A stretch of DNA of 64,000 bases from Akkermansiaceae bacterium (GCA_905182405.1 CAJJBQ010000002.1:1598483-1662482), one strand, 5' to 3'; counted from the stretch's first letter, positions 48,519-57,003 are shown. Notes: a model not told the origin generated them from the sequence alone. Numbers and translations: made by a program.

Positions 48519-48612
48519 CTTTTCATAGAGTGAACAGGGCGTTTTCGCGTATTGGGAAGTCGGACGGATCGGACACGTCCGACGGGTCAGACATCTCCGA
48601 TCAGGACTTCCG

Positions 48613-49752
48613 TCACTTGACGGGCATGCCCGAGCTCGGCACCGGCGGATGGTCTTTGATAAACTGAACCACCTCTTCCACTTCATCGCTGAGACAGAGA
48701 TAGCGGTGATAGTCCCGCCCTTCGGCTAAGTGATTGAGGGTAGGCCAAATCGACGTTTCCTTCGTGTAGCGTTCTTTGCTGAGAAAAACCATCGGGCTGA
48801 TGTTCTCGAAGGTCGCGTAGTGATTCTGAGTCGCGTCCTGAAAGATCTCCTGAGTCGTGCCTGCACTCCCCGGCGAAAAAATGATGCCATGTTGCGCGAT
48901 CGCCAGGAGCCCGTCCTCACGGATGCTGTTTGAAAAATATTTTGCAACGTGCCCGGAAAAGAGATTGGTCGGTTCGTGTCCGTAGAACCAAGTCGGAACC
49001 GCGAGACTCGAGTACCCCGTCGGATAGCGGTCGATCACTTTTTGCGCCGCGTCGACATAGCCATCACTGGTATAGACCGGAGCAGCAGCCAAATCATCGA
49101 TTACCGCATCAAGCTCCTCCACCGAAATCCCCGCAAGGTAAGCGCCCAAGTTAGCGGCTTCCATCATCCCCGGTCCTCCCCCACTTGCGATGAAGTATCC
49201 CTCTATCGTGAGCCGACGGGTCAGGTGCGCGACTTTGCGGAACCACTTGTCGGCCCGACTTGTCCCGTGACCGCCCATGACCGCAACCACTTTTTTGTGT
49301 CCATCGCCCTCGACCCGACCTTCCAAAAGGTCGGTCATAGCGTCATCGATAGCATGGTCATGAAGTCGTTCCGCAAGCGCTTCCACAATGTCGGGACTCG
49401 TTTTCCCGTGCGTAACAAAGTGATCGTAGATCCGCTTATCGAGGCTCAAATCTTCCTCCGGATTCCAGCCATCCATGAGTTCCTCACGGGAATAGAGCTT
49501 GGAACGATAGGAGTGATACGGGAGTCCATTGAAGGAAGGAAAAACCAGCGCGCCTTTATCCGAAAGTTCGCATACGCCAACACCCGCAGGAAAGGTGCAA
49601 CCTAAAAAGATCGCCCCATCACAAGACAGCGTATTCCAGTCCAAATCCGCCTTCGAAAGGTCAAGCCCCTGAATCACGCTGCAATTAAGCTGCCCATTCT
49701 GCCGAAGCAAGGCATCCAGCGAATCCAACTCCCGAACAATCGCACACTTCAT
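48613..49752 (-). CDS. LOG/TIGR00730-like Rossmann protein
   Basis: 379 residues. The C-terminal half carries VMGGHGTSRAD, SGGGPGMMEAANLGAYLAG and SPGSAGTTQEIFQ, the last two corresponding to the GGGxxGLM and PGGxGTxxE motifs of the LOG (cytokinin-activating phosphoribohydrolase) and lysine-decarboxylase-like family. Gly to Ser is seen in the second. The N-terminal 130 residues are an extra domain. The family cleaves nucleoside monophosphates. It overlaps hpt by four bases, so a nucleotide role fits. Confidence 0.8.
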   Translation of the reverse strand: MKCAIVRELDSLDALLRQNGQLNCSVIQGLDLSKADLDWNTLSCDGAIFLGCTFPAGVGVCELSDKGALVFPSFNGLPYHSYRSKLYSREELMDGWNPEEDLSLDKRIYDHFVTHGKTSPDIVEALAERLHDHAIDDAMTDLLEGRVEGDGHKKVVAVMGGHGTSRADKWFRKVAHLTRRLTIEGYFIASGGGPGMMEAANLGAYLAGISVEELDAVIDDLAAAPVYTSDGYVDAAQKVIDRYPTGYSSLAVPTWFYGHEPTNLFSGHVAKYFSNSIREDGLLAIAQHGIIFSPGSAGTTQEIFQDATQNHYATFENISPMVFLSKERYTKETSIWPTLNHLAEGRDYHRYLCLSDEVEEVVQFIKDHPPVPSSGMPVK

Positions 49753-50294
49753 GACTTGATCACCTTGGGATCAAGAACTCCCACATACGGCAGATTCCGG
49801 TATTTGCCATCGTAGTCGAGCCCGTAGCCCACCACGAATTCATCGGCGATCTCGAAGGCGGTGTAGTCCGCTTCCCCTTCAGTAGCCCGCACTTTATCTT
49901 TCGACAAAAGGACCGCGGTCTTCACCTCTTTTGCTCCCATTTCCATGAGCTTAGCTGAAACCGCCTGAAGAGTGCGGCCCGTATCAAGGATGTCATCGAG
50001 TAGTAAAACCGTGTGACCTTTCACATCCGGAAGCTTCTGATCCAGAAAGTCGACCTGCCCCGACGACTCAGTTTTGCCGTGATAGCTCGCGACATTGAGG
50101 CACTCAATTTCAAGCTTCAGCGGCACCCTTCGAAGAAGGTCCGCCATAAAGACGAGAGCCCCTTTCAAAATGGCTACCACCTGGAGAGTTTCCTCGTGCC
50201 GGAAGTCTTCCGTGATTCGTGCCGCGATGACATCGAGACGCTTCTCAATGACTTCCTCTGCGACGAGGATTCGCTCGATATCGTTGTCCATCAT
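49749..50294 (-). CDS. hpt: Hypoxanthine phosphoribosyltransferase
   Basis: 181 residues. PRPP-binding loop LLLDDILDTGRTL (about residues 98-110), VVAILKGALVFMADLLRR, and the base-specificity region EFVVGYGLDYDGKYRNLPYVG. Cytosolic purine salvage enzyme forming IMP and GMP. Translationally coupled to the LOG-like gene. Confidence 0.94.
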   Translation of the reverse strand: MMDNDIERILVAEEVIEKRLDVIAARITEDFRHEETLQVVAILKGALVFMADLLRRVPLKLEIECLNVASYHGKTESSGQVDFLDQKLPDVKGHTVLLLDDILDTGRTLQAVSAKLMEMGAKEVKTAVLLSKDKVRATEGEADYTAFEIADEFVVGYGLDYDGKYRNLPYVGVLDPKVIKS

Positions 50295-50309
50295 ATCTAA
50301 AAGTGAAAA

Positions 50310-51458
50310 TTACTCTGAATTACCTGCCCACACCTGCTTGACAATGGTTTTCTTAAGCTCCATCGGATCGATGATACCCGAGTGCTTGTAGAGGATCTTT
50401 CCTTCAGGCCCCACCAGAATAGTGTAGGGCATCGCTCCGTCCCAGCCCTCGATCGCCTTTCCGAGATCTTCGGTATCCCCATCGAAAATGAAATGGTTCG
50501 TCTTTCTTCCCTCTTCTTCGAGAAGGGGCTGAGTCCTAGGAGAGAGACCCGCCTGATTCCGCTTCAGGAACCTAGAAACGCTTCCAATCGCACTCGGCGG
50601 ATCAAGGCTGATAGTGATGAATTCGAACTCCTGCCAGGAATATTGGCGGTAGATTTTTGCCAGATCAGGAAACTCTGCCACGCAAGGACCACAACTCGTC
50701 GACCAAATATTTACCAGACGCATTCCACTCCGCCCTTGATTCGCTACGAGCTTTCCAAGGAGATCTGCTTTCGCCAGTTCCACCGTGACCGGTTGCGCTT
50801 TCCACTTGGCATCTTCACCAGCGACCATTCCCGCTTTTTCCTTCCACTTCATCGAGCAACCCGCAGGGCGCGTCTTGGTCACCACAGGCTCTTTTCCAAC
50901 CAGAATCGCTAAGATTGCATCACGTGCTTCATTCTTCTCCACGGGCCCCACCCGACGGCGGCCATTGTCCATTCTCCCATCGTAGCGGAGCTTGAGATCT
51001 TTATCAAAGACGAAGACATGCGGCGTCGCGAGCGCGCCAAAGGCCTTAGCCGTTCCTTGCGTCTCACCGTCGTATAAATAAGGGAGATTAAAACCCTTGT
51101 CCTTCGCAATGAGTTTCATGTGCTCAAAGCCGTCATCGTAAATCGTCCAACCCAGCTCCGGCGGATGAAGTCCATCCGGAGAGTTGCTGTTGATCGCGAC
51201 AAACTTAACGCCCTTCCCTTTAAAATGATCCACCAAGGCAATCATGCGGTCATGCGAGGTGATCGCATCGGGGCAATGATTGGTTGTAAAGATCACCACT
51301 AGGGCCTTACCGCCTGAGAATTCCTTCAGTGTGTAGGTCTTGCCATCAGTGGCTGGCAACGAGAAGTCGGGAGCCTTCGCTCCAAGGGTAATTGTCGACG
51401 GCTTGTAGGCAGAGAGAATCCCTGCAGAAACAATGAAAAGTGTCGTAAGTAGCTTCAT
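50310..51458 (-). CDS. Two-domain secreted redoxin (AhpC/TSA-like plus TlpA-like)
   Basis: 382 residues with a signal peptide (about 18). The first redoxin domain (about 25-190) has GAKAPDFSLPATDGK and a single Cys in TTNHCPDAITSHDR. The second thioredoxin domain (about 215-382) has the active-site CGPC in STSCGPCVAEFPDL. It probably reduces or oxidises envelope cysteines, with the N-terminal domain as a peroxiredoxin-like or adaptor unit. Confidence 0.85.
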   Translation of the reverse strand: MKLLTTLFIVSAGILSAYKPSTITLGAKAPDFSLPATDGKTYTLKEFSGGKALVVIFTTNHCPDAITSHDRMIALVDHFKGKGVKFVAINSNSPDGLHPPELGWTIYDDGFEHMKLIAKDKGFNLPYLYDGETQGTAKAFGALATPHVFVFDKDLKLRYDGRMDNGRRRVGPVEKNEARDAILAILVGKEPVVTKTRPAGCSMKWKEKAGMVAGEDAKWKAQPVTVELAKADLLGKLVANQGRSGMRLVNIWSTSCGPCVAEFPDLAKIYRQYSWQEFEFITISLDPPSAIGSVSRFLKRNQAGLSPRTQPLLEEEGRKTNHFIFDGDTEDLGKAIEGWDGAMPYTILVGPEGKILYKHSGIIDPMELKKTIVKQVWAGNSE

Positions 51459-51562
51459 AGAATAGAGATTTAGATCGGCATCCGGACCCTCGCATAAAAA
51501 GCGCTAACTCCCAGTAGTTTTAGATTTTTCGTTCTCCGGAAAATCGTGAGATCCCCTCTTGC

Positions 51563-51850
51563 ATGACCGAGATATCTCCCGTCGTCTTTAAGTCCAACAA
51601 TCGCGTTTTCATCCTGGTTGCCCTGATATCGGCGGTTTCCAGCGTCCTTCTTACCGTCATTTGGCTGATCATTGGATGGCGGGCGATGAAAGCACACGAG
51701 AGGATCGCAAGCGATTTGAGCAAACTTGTGGCTTCCAGTCAAAAGACAGAATTACCTCCTTCCTTCCCCGTCTTCGACAACAGCCTCTACAACAATTCCT
51801 CAGGCCAATCAGCCCGACAATTGCCGACAGCAGAACAACGAACAGAATAA
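51563..51850 (+). CDS. Small single-pass membrane protein
   Basis: 95 residues: basic N-terminus, one long hydrophobic helix at about 15-40 (VFILVALISAVSSVLLTVIWLIIGW), then a soluble Ser/Asn-rich tail. No family recognised. Its start 105 bp after the redoxin start (divergent) is plausible but codon evidence is modest. Confidence 0.5.
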   Translation: MTEISPVVFKSNNRVFILVALISAVSSVLLTVIWLIIGWRAMKAHERIASDLSKLVASSQKTELPPSFPVFDNSLYNNSSGQSARQLPTAEQRTE

Positions 51851-52046
51851 GCTCTACCGTCACTTTCTTGCCGAAGATGCGGAAGCCGCCAAACTGCCCA
51901 CCAAAAAACGCGACGAAAAATTCCGGTAATGGAAGACCAAGAACGGCTTTGAGTAATAAAAACCATCAATTCCTTCGACTAAAATCCTCTGAATTTTGGG
52001 TTGCCAGCTCCTCAAATCACTCCTAGCCTCCGCGTCCATCAGTTTA

Positions 52047-52121
52047 GCTCGGCTAGCTCAGGGGTAGAGCACTACATTGACATTGTAGGGGTCGCTGGTT
52101 CAAATCCAGCGTCGAGCACCA
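52047..52121 (+). tRNA. tRNA-Val (GAC)
   Basis: Acceptor GCTCGGC pairs with GTCGAGC with one G-T. D arm GCTCAGGGGTAGAGC. Anticodon loop TTGACAT gives GAC. T loop GGTTCAAATCC. CCA encoded at 52119-52121. It stands at the left edge of an AT-rich foreign segment. Confidence 0.95.
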
Positions 52122-52140
52122 TCTATATCCCCACATAAAG

Positions 52141-52170
52141 CGCTGTAATCTAAAGGGTTACAGCGTTTTT
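52141..52170 (+). terminator. Terminator after tRNA-Val
   Basis: 8-bp perfect stem (52141-52148 with 52158-52165), loop 9 nt, then five Ts, starting 19 nt after the CCA end. Confidence 0.88.
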
Positions 52171-52396
52171 CTTTGGATTTCAGGGTGGGCCAAAATGTCT
52201 CTAAAATGCGCCTAAATGCAGGTTTTAGCAGCATCTATTGCGGGAACTGTCGCGGGAAAAATGTTCGGAGCCTCCGCAAGAGCAGTTGAGACCTATGTAT
52301 CCTCGTTCTCACGGGAGTGATTTCCCACCGAAGGCAGCACGGACGCAGGAGAATTATCTCCAATCGGACAGGGTACTAAATAAACAACTCCTTTAT
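52171..52396. other. Left edge of the island, no clear gene
   Basis: 226 bp. A 34-codon frame (52216-52320, plus strand; VLAASIAGTVAGKMFGASAR) is the only open frame of note and is too short to judge. No integrase or clear copy of the tRNA end is visible here. Confidence 0.35.
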
Positions 52397-52849
52397 TCAT
52401 CGCTTTAAGTTTTGAGCAATCTTTTCGCAAGCCTCATCGAGTAGATCAAAAACTAATTGAAAACCATCGTTACCGTAGTAGGGATCGGGAACACTTCTAT
52501 TATCTCCAGCGTTAACCTCATTTAAAATCATTTTTATTTTGTGGTGATACTTCTGGGACGCCATATTTAGAAGGTTGTTGTAATTTGATTCGTCCATAGC
52601 ATACAAAAAATCAAACACTTCAAAATCGGAAAGAACAACTTTTCTTGACTTCTGTTTGGAGATATCAATACCATTTTTCGAAGCATTTGTTAACGATCGT
52701 TCATCTGGCGCTGCACCATCATGCCATCCCGATGTTCCCGCACTATCAATCTCAACCTCTAGTACGTGTTCCTTTGCTTTCGCTCTCATTACTCCCTCAG
52801 CAACTGGAGAACGACAGATGTTACCTAAGCAGACCATCAATATTTTCAT
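52397..52849 (-). CDS. Low-molecular-weight protein tyrosine phosphatase
   Basis: 150 residues. P-loop CLGNICRS at residues 7-14 with Cys and Arg, and the general-acid motif DPYYG near residue 120. Complete family length. AT-rich codon use unlike the flanking backbone and like the transporter gene next to it, so probably acquired with it. Often linked to exopolysaccharide control, but no such genes are near. Confidence 0.9.
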   Translation of the reverse strand: MKILMVCLGNICRSPVAEGVMRAKAKEHVLEVEIDSAGTSGWHDGAAPDERSLTNASKNGIDISKQKSRKVVLSDFEVFDFLYAMDESNYNNLLNMASQKYHHKIKMILNEVNAGDNRSVPDPYYGNDGFQLVFDLLDEACEKIAQNLKR

Positions 52850-52978
52850 AGTCCAAAAATAAGCATCAAAAATTAATAAAAAAGAAATAGCGAACTACTT
52901 ATTTCATTCTTCTGTTAAATAACAAGAAAACCTTTTTTATGATTAAAAGTATACAAGCCTATAACTAAAACGATTTTT

Positions 52979-53860
52979 ATGGATTCAGGATCAAAAATAT
53001 TTTTAATTGTGTCTCTCTTTATTATTATGATGGGGATGGGATTAAGCTTAACCAAGGCAGATTTCAGAAGAGTGTTACAATATCCCAAAGCCGTATTATT
53101 GGGATTTTTAAATCAAATCGTTTTACTGCCCTTGATTGCTTTTGGATTAATTCAGCTGTTTGATGTTTCAAATGAAATTGCCATCGGAGTAATGATACTT
53201 TCGGCCTGCCCTGGAGGACCAACCTCTAATTTAGTTACACACTTAGCCAAAGGCGATACAGCATTATCGGTTACTCTTACTGCCGTAAACAGTATAGTGA
53301 CTATTCTTACCATACCTATAATTGTGAATTTTGCACTTGGCGAATTTTCTTCTGGAGAGGAGGTCACCTCACCCGTTGGAGCTATTGTCGGTTCATTAAT
53401 CGTAATTATAGCCATTCCCTTAATTATTGGTATGACAATAAAAAATAAAAAGCCTCAAGTAGCAAAAAAAATGGATAAACCCGTTCGTGTAGTCAGTACA
53501 GCTATTATTGTTTTGGTTATTATAGGTATTGTAATTAAAGAGAGAGCACAATTAGTAGAGCAAATATCCGAATCATTTTCCATTGTCATTACGCTTAATG
53601 TTTTAACTATGTTGGTTGGTTTTATTACTGCAAAAATGGTAAAACTAAAATTTAAAGAGGCTTTAACCATATGCTTAGAGTCAGGAAATCAAAATGGAAC
53701 TTTGGCGATACAGGTTTCTTCTTTGATAAATATTACGTTAGGTTTTCCTGCCGCTGTATACAGCTTGTTTATGTATTTTACAGCCGCTGTTCCTATAGTA
53801 ATAGGTGTTAAAAGAGACAAAGAAATAAATGAGACTAAAGGATTAACTGGCGTAAATTAA
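52979..53860 (+). CDS. Bile acid:sodium symporter (BASS) family transporter
   Basis: 293 residues with nine or ten hydrophobic helices. SACPGGPTSNLVTHLAKGD (about residues 78-96) and LESGNQNGTLAIQVS (about 230) match the two conserved sodium-site regions of BASS proteins. It probably imports an organic anion with sodium. The very AT-rich codons and the adjacent type IX sorting-tail fragment suggest a Bacteroidetes donor. Confidence 0.88.
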   Translation: MDSGSKIFLIVSLFIIMMGMGLSLTKADFRRVLQYPKAVLLGFLNQIVLLPLIAFGLIQLFDVSNEIAIGVMILSACPGGPTSNLVTHLAKGDTALSVTLTAVNSIVTILTIPIIVNFALGEFSSGEEVTSPVGAIVGSLIVIIAIPLIIGMTIKNKKPQVAKKMDKPVRVVSTAIIVLVIIGIVIKERAQLVEQISESFSIVITLNVLTMLVGFITAKMVKLKFKEALTICLESGNQNGTLAIQVSSLINITLGFPAAVYSLFMYFTAAVPIVIGVKRDKEINETKGLTGVN

Positions 53861-53938
53861 AAAAATTAGTGTAATGTCAATAAGAATACTATTTCTGAAA
53901 CAAGAACAATATGCCTAAAAATTTAATATTCAGACGTA

Positions 53939-54028
53939 TTATTTTTTAATGAATTTAGTTGAAGAGGTTATTCCTTCGTTTGTACTTAAATAATAATAAA
54001 GTCCTTTATTAATTGCCTCTATATTCAA
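53939..54028 (-). pseudogene. Fragment of a type IX secretion C-terminal sorting tail (Bacteroidetes type)
   Basis: The minus frame reads LNIEAINKGLYYYLSTNEG then ITSSTKFIKK and a stop. This is the hallmark ending of T9SS cargo proteins (KGLYYY, KFIKK). It is cut at its upstream side exactly where the 77-bp repeat begins (54027). There is no room for the cargo protein itself, so only the last 29 codons were carried in. Confidence 0.72.
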
Positions 54029-54103
54029 CCCCCTTTCGCCCCCTCCGCTCCGGTCCAAAGGCGGCTTCAAGGCCCTCCCGCCAAAAGCAAATTCCTAGCA
54101 GTA
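54027..54103 (+). repeat. 77-bp repeat, copy 1
   Basis: Matches 56388-56464 at 74 of 77 bases, starting AACCCCCTTTCGCC and ending ATTCCTAGCAGTA. It contains a GGCGG/CCGCC dyad. Read leftward it translates REGLEAAFGPERRGRKGG, similar to the short tail at 56206-56388, so it may derive from a gene end. A gene fragment is cut at each side. Confidence 0.85.
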
Positions 54104-54166
54104 GTCCCGAATTCAAAGCCAATTTCGACTGTGTCCAGACCGCCGGGTTTTTTCGTCCGGCCGAAG

Positions 54167-54270
54167 AATCGCCGTCCCGTCAAGGTTACCATTGGAATGG
54201 CAATGCCGAGACTTATTATCTGATTGGTGAAGCGATGGGTGAAGCAATGAAGAAACACTACGCAAAGTAA
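54167..54270 (+). pseudogene. C-terminal fragment of an SASA-type esterase gene
   Basis: The frame ends GYHWNGNAETYYLIGEAMGE then AMKKHYAK and stop, the usual C-terminal block of SASA/DUF303 acetylesterases that contains the catalytic-region asparagine and glycine. Upstream, across 54104-54166, the match fades into repeat sequence. No catalytic Ser block is present. Confidence 0.55.
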
Positions 54271-54483
54271 TTTCCTGGGTCTATTTCCTTTCGTCCTCTT
54301 TGAAGCGGAATGGCTTTCCGCCGACCAGATCAGCGCTAGTGGTTGAATGCCGTGAAGAGAAGGCGTCAAAGGCCAAGTGTCTCCTTTTACTGGCCATGCG
54401 CGTTTTGAATGAAGTGGTCCCGTTATTGTAGCCAGTAAATTCTGGAGTTTGTTGATGATCCAGCTGATCTGCGGGGCAAGGTT

Positions 54484-55353
54484 TTATGCTGCGGTTTTAA
54501 GGGTTATTTCAGGTTCGTAGACAGCCCATGGAGACTGTCCTCCATGAGCCGAATGGTTTCGGCGATGGTTGTAGAACTCCATCCAGTCGGATACCAGTTG
54601 GGTGACTTCTCCTACGGTCTCATAGCTCCAAAGCCTCAGTTTCTCGTATTTGATGCTTCGCCAGAGGCGCTCGATAAACACGTTGTCCATCCAGCGGCCT
54701 TTCCCGTCCATGCTGACTTTAATACCGTTTCCTTCGATCGTTTGTATCCATTCAGGACTCGTGAATTGTGAACCTTGATCCGTATTAAAAACCTTGGGCT
54801 TACGGCCCGTCCGCTCAAACGCTCTTTGGAGAGCTCTGAGGCAGAACCCTGTGTCCATTGTGTTGCTGACCTCCCACGCGAGCACCGCTCGGCTATGCCA
54901 GTCCATGATCGCGACGAGGTAACAGTGCCCTTGCGGCATCGGGATATAGGTGATGTCGGTGCACCACACTTCGTCCACCTCAGTCACCTTAATGTTCCGA
55001 AGCAGATATGGGTATTTTTTGTGCGCTGGTGAAGGCGTGCTTGTTGATGGCTTCGGGCAAAGAGCCTCAATACCCATGATTTTCATGAGACGCCGGATTC
55101 GGTTACGTCCAACTCGATGACCCAGTTTTCGGAGGTCATTGCGTATTTGTCGTGTCCCGAAAAAGGGACATTCCACGTAGATTACGTCAATGAGGCGGAC
55201 GAGTTCAGTATCGCTGTGGGTCATTTTACCAGGTGGTTTTTTGAGGCGATTGCGATTCACATCGAGCAGCTTACACTGACGCCGAACTGAGAGCTTGGGG
55301 TGGTTCGGTGTGATCATAGCTTTTCGCTCGTGTCGATCCCCAGCTCGTTGCAC
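54484..55353 (-). CDS. IS3-family transposase OrfB (DDE catalytic part)
   Basis: 289 codons by the open frame. The integrase core rve: first Asp in WCTDITYIPM, second in FNTDQGSQFTSPEW, Glu in IERLWRSIKYEKL. The HTH_21-like N-terminus is SVRRQCKLLDVNRN. It is probably made as an OrfAB fusion by -1 frameshifting within the 40-bp overlap with orfA, where GCGAAAAGC (minus strand, about 55325) could be the slip site. Confidence 0.92.
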   Translation of the reverse strand: MQRAGDRHERKAMITPNHPKLSVRRQCKLLDVNRNRLKKPPGKMTHSDTELVRLIDVIYVECPFFGTRQIRNDLRKLGHRVGRNRIRRLMKIMGIEALCPKPSTSTPSPAHKKYPYLLRNIKVTEVDEVWCTDITYIPMPQGHCYLVAIMDWHSRAVLAWEVSNTMDTGFCLRALQRAFERTGRKPKVFNTDQGSQFTSPEWIQTIEGNGIKVSMDGKGRWMDNVFIERLWRSIKYEKLRLWSYETVGEVTQLVSDWMEFYNHRRNHSAHGGQSPWAVYEPEITLKTAA

Positions 55354-55634
55354 TTTCCCTCAAGAAATTCTTTCTCGATGAGGAGTTGACCGATTCTACG
55401 TTCAAGTCGCGCTGACTTCTTTTCGAAGTTCACCGAGGCCTCGTTGGTGGCGTTTTTGCGCTCGAAGATTTCGCTGACGCGACTCTCGAGTTCCTTCTTC
55501 CATGCGCTGACTTGCGTCGGCGCGATGTCATTATCTTTGGCGATCTGTTGAATCGTCTTCTGATTTTCCATCGCCTCTCGGGCGATGCGGGCTTTGAATT
55601 CGGCACTTAGATGCCGTCGTTTTCGTTTGCTCAT
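55314..55634 (-). CDS. IS3-family transposase OrfA (helix-turn-helix)
   Basis: 106 residues. Begins MSKRKRRHLSAEFKARIARE, then MENQKTIQQIAKDNDIAPTQ, an HTH_8/IS3-Orf1 domain, followed by a leucine-zipper-like coiled coil (FEKKSARLERRIGQLLIEKEFLEG). It binds the IS ends. Stops inside orfB. Confidence 0.92.
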   Translation of the reverse strand: MSKRKRRHLSAEFKARIAREAMENQKTIQQIAKDNDIAPTQVSAWKKELESRVSEIFERKNATNEASVNFEKKSARLERRIGQLLIEKEFLEGKCNELGIDTSEKL

Positions 55635-55738
55635 TTTGGTCTTATTTCGGGGTGGTCGCCCTCGAAAACCAGCTCAATTCGTCAATAAACCACTGGCTCC
55701 GTTTCCTGGGGCCACTTCAGAAAGCTATAATCGACATT

Positions 55739-56179
55739 ATGAAATGTCCAATAGACCAAATCGAATTAGAGAAGAAAAATTACGAATCACTGGTTGAAAT
55801 TGATGAATGCCCAAAGTGTTCTGGAATCTGGCTTGACCAGGGTGAACTCGAAAAAATACAAGATATTCAAGAAAATGATTATTCCGAGGACCTAAAAAAA
55901 GTTCCAAATGAGATGATTGCTGCTTACGAGAAAGCTCGTCAACAAAACGCCGCAGATATCACTTGCCCAAATTGCAAAGTAGAGATGTTCAAAAAAGAAG
56001 GTTATGCCACTCAAATTGTCATCGATAAATGTCCCAAGTGTTTTGGTGTTTGGCTGAATAAAGGTGAATTAAAAGCACTCGAAGTGTTTTTTGATCGAAA
56101 TTTGGAAGAGTCTCTCTTAGAGTTCGACAAAGCCTCTAATGGATTTTGGGCTAAGTTTTCTAGGATTTTTGCTAAGTAA
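55739..56179 (+). CDS. Protein with two TFIIB-type zinc-ribbon domains
   Basis: 146 residues from ATG 55739. Two copies of the zf-TFIIB pattern: MKCPID...VEIDECPKCSGIWLDQGELE (1-35) and ITCPNC...IVIDKCPKCFGVWLNKGEL (about 80-115). The C-terminal helix is AT-rich coded. Function of this family is unknown. The IS ends only 20 bp upstream, so its native promoter has been replaced or cut off. Confidence 0.85.
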   Translation: MKCPIDQIELEKKNYESLVEIDECPKCSGIWLDQGELEKIQDIQENDYSEDLKKVPNEMIAAYEKARQQNAADITCPNCKVEMFKKEGYATQIVIDKCPKCFGVWLNKGELKALEVFFDRNLEESLLEFDKASNGFWAKFSRIFAK

Positions 56180-56205
56180 ACCATGGGCCCTTTCTCAGTT
56201 TTTCT

Positions 56206-56388
56206 GTCAGCCCCCCCCTCCGCTCCAAAAGCGGCCTTGAGCCCCTCATCACTGAGTAATCCATCTCGATTCCAGCGCCTTGCGAGGTCGATTTGCCTCT
56301 GTCCGATCTTTGCGCTCTTCCTTTGATTCGGGGTAAGCGGCATCATTTCAAGGCTGTAGAGGGCGTTGTCTAGTTCCGGACAGACAGA
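56206..56388 (-). pseudogene. Unidentified gene fragment related to the 77-bp repeat
   Basis: The minus frame reads VCPELDNALYSLEMMPLTPN, continues with QRQIDLARRWNRDGLLS, then DEGLKAAFGAEGG. It runs out of the 77-bp repeat copy 2 without start or stop. The tail DEGLKAAFGAEGG matches the protein-like reading of the repeat (EGLEAAFGPE) and KISDEGLKAVLEEGKTE at about 58572-58631, plus strand. Three scattered copies of one gene's end seem to be present. Parent gene not recognised. Confidence 0.45.
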
Positions 56389-56464
56389 ACCCCCTTTCGC
56401 CCCCTCCGCTCCGGTCCAAAGGCGCCTTCGAGGCCCTCCCGCTAAAAGCAAATTCCTAGCAGTA
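56388..56464 (+). repeat. 77-bp repeat, copy 2
   Basis: See copy 1 at 54027-54103 (3 mismatches). Its right end is fused to a truncated selD. Partial relatives: 13 bp (AATTCCTAGCAGT) at 58546-58558 and 30 bp with 2 mismatches at 63495-63524. Confidence 0.85.
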
Positions 56465-56959
56465 ACTGCTATCAAGCGGGGCATCTGCTCACCTGAGCTT
56501 GAGAAAAAAGCCTCCACCCAGATGGCAACCTTGAACATGCCCGGCTCCGCGATTGCAGCAGTTGGCTTGACTAGGGCTGGCACCGATATGACAGGTTTTG
56601 GACTTCTTGGACATCTAAGTCATCTTTACCGCGAATCTGGCGTTACGGCCCACCTCAACTCAAGGAAGGTCCCTGCAATCGATCCAAGTGTCCTCGAATT
56701 TATCAAGCAAGGATGTATTCCCGGAGGTAGCCGAGAAAACCTTAGACTTGCGAGGGAATTTACAACCTTCGGAACCGACGTTTCCAAAGAAATGCAAATT
56801 CTTCTCGCCGATGCCCAGACTTCTGGTGGACTTCTCGTCGCTGTCAATCCTGATGACCTCCAGGAGGCTCAAGATGTTCTTAACGTAAATGGTGCCAACA
56901 TAGTTACGAAAATCGGAATTCTGACCAACACCGATGAAAAGCTAATCGTGGTCTCCTGA
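56459..56959 (+). pseudogene. selD: Truncated selenide, water dikinase (SelD), C-terminal part
   Basis: About 165 codons matching the C-terminal half of SelD: TGFGLLGHL (residues of the ATP-binding domain), LNSRKVPAIDPSVLEFIKQG, and ILLADAQTSGGLLVAV near the end. The N-terminal half, with the catalytic Cys/Sec and Gly-rich loop, is absent and is replaced by repeat copy 2. An ORF start in the repeat would not restore function. SelD makes selenophosphate for selenocysteine and selenouridine, so a working copy must lie elsewhere if the predicted selenoproteins are made. Confidence 0.8.
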
Positions 56960-57003
56960 TTCTTCGTCTTGGCAAAGCCTCAGGATTTAATCAGGCTCCC
57001 ACG

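Larger units (their letters stand above)
54410..55719 (-). mobile_element. Complete IS3-family insertion sequence
   Basis: 1310 bp. The two ends are imperfect inverted repeats beginning TGAAGTGG(T/C)CCC and sharing AGCCAGT further in. The trinucleotide GAA flanks both sides (54407-54409 and 55720-55722), giving a 3-bp target duplication. It carries orfA and orfB overlapping in different frames. It looks recent and intact. Related relic at 6993-7302. Confidence 0.88.
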
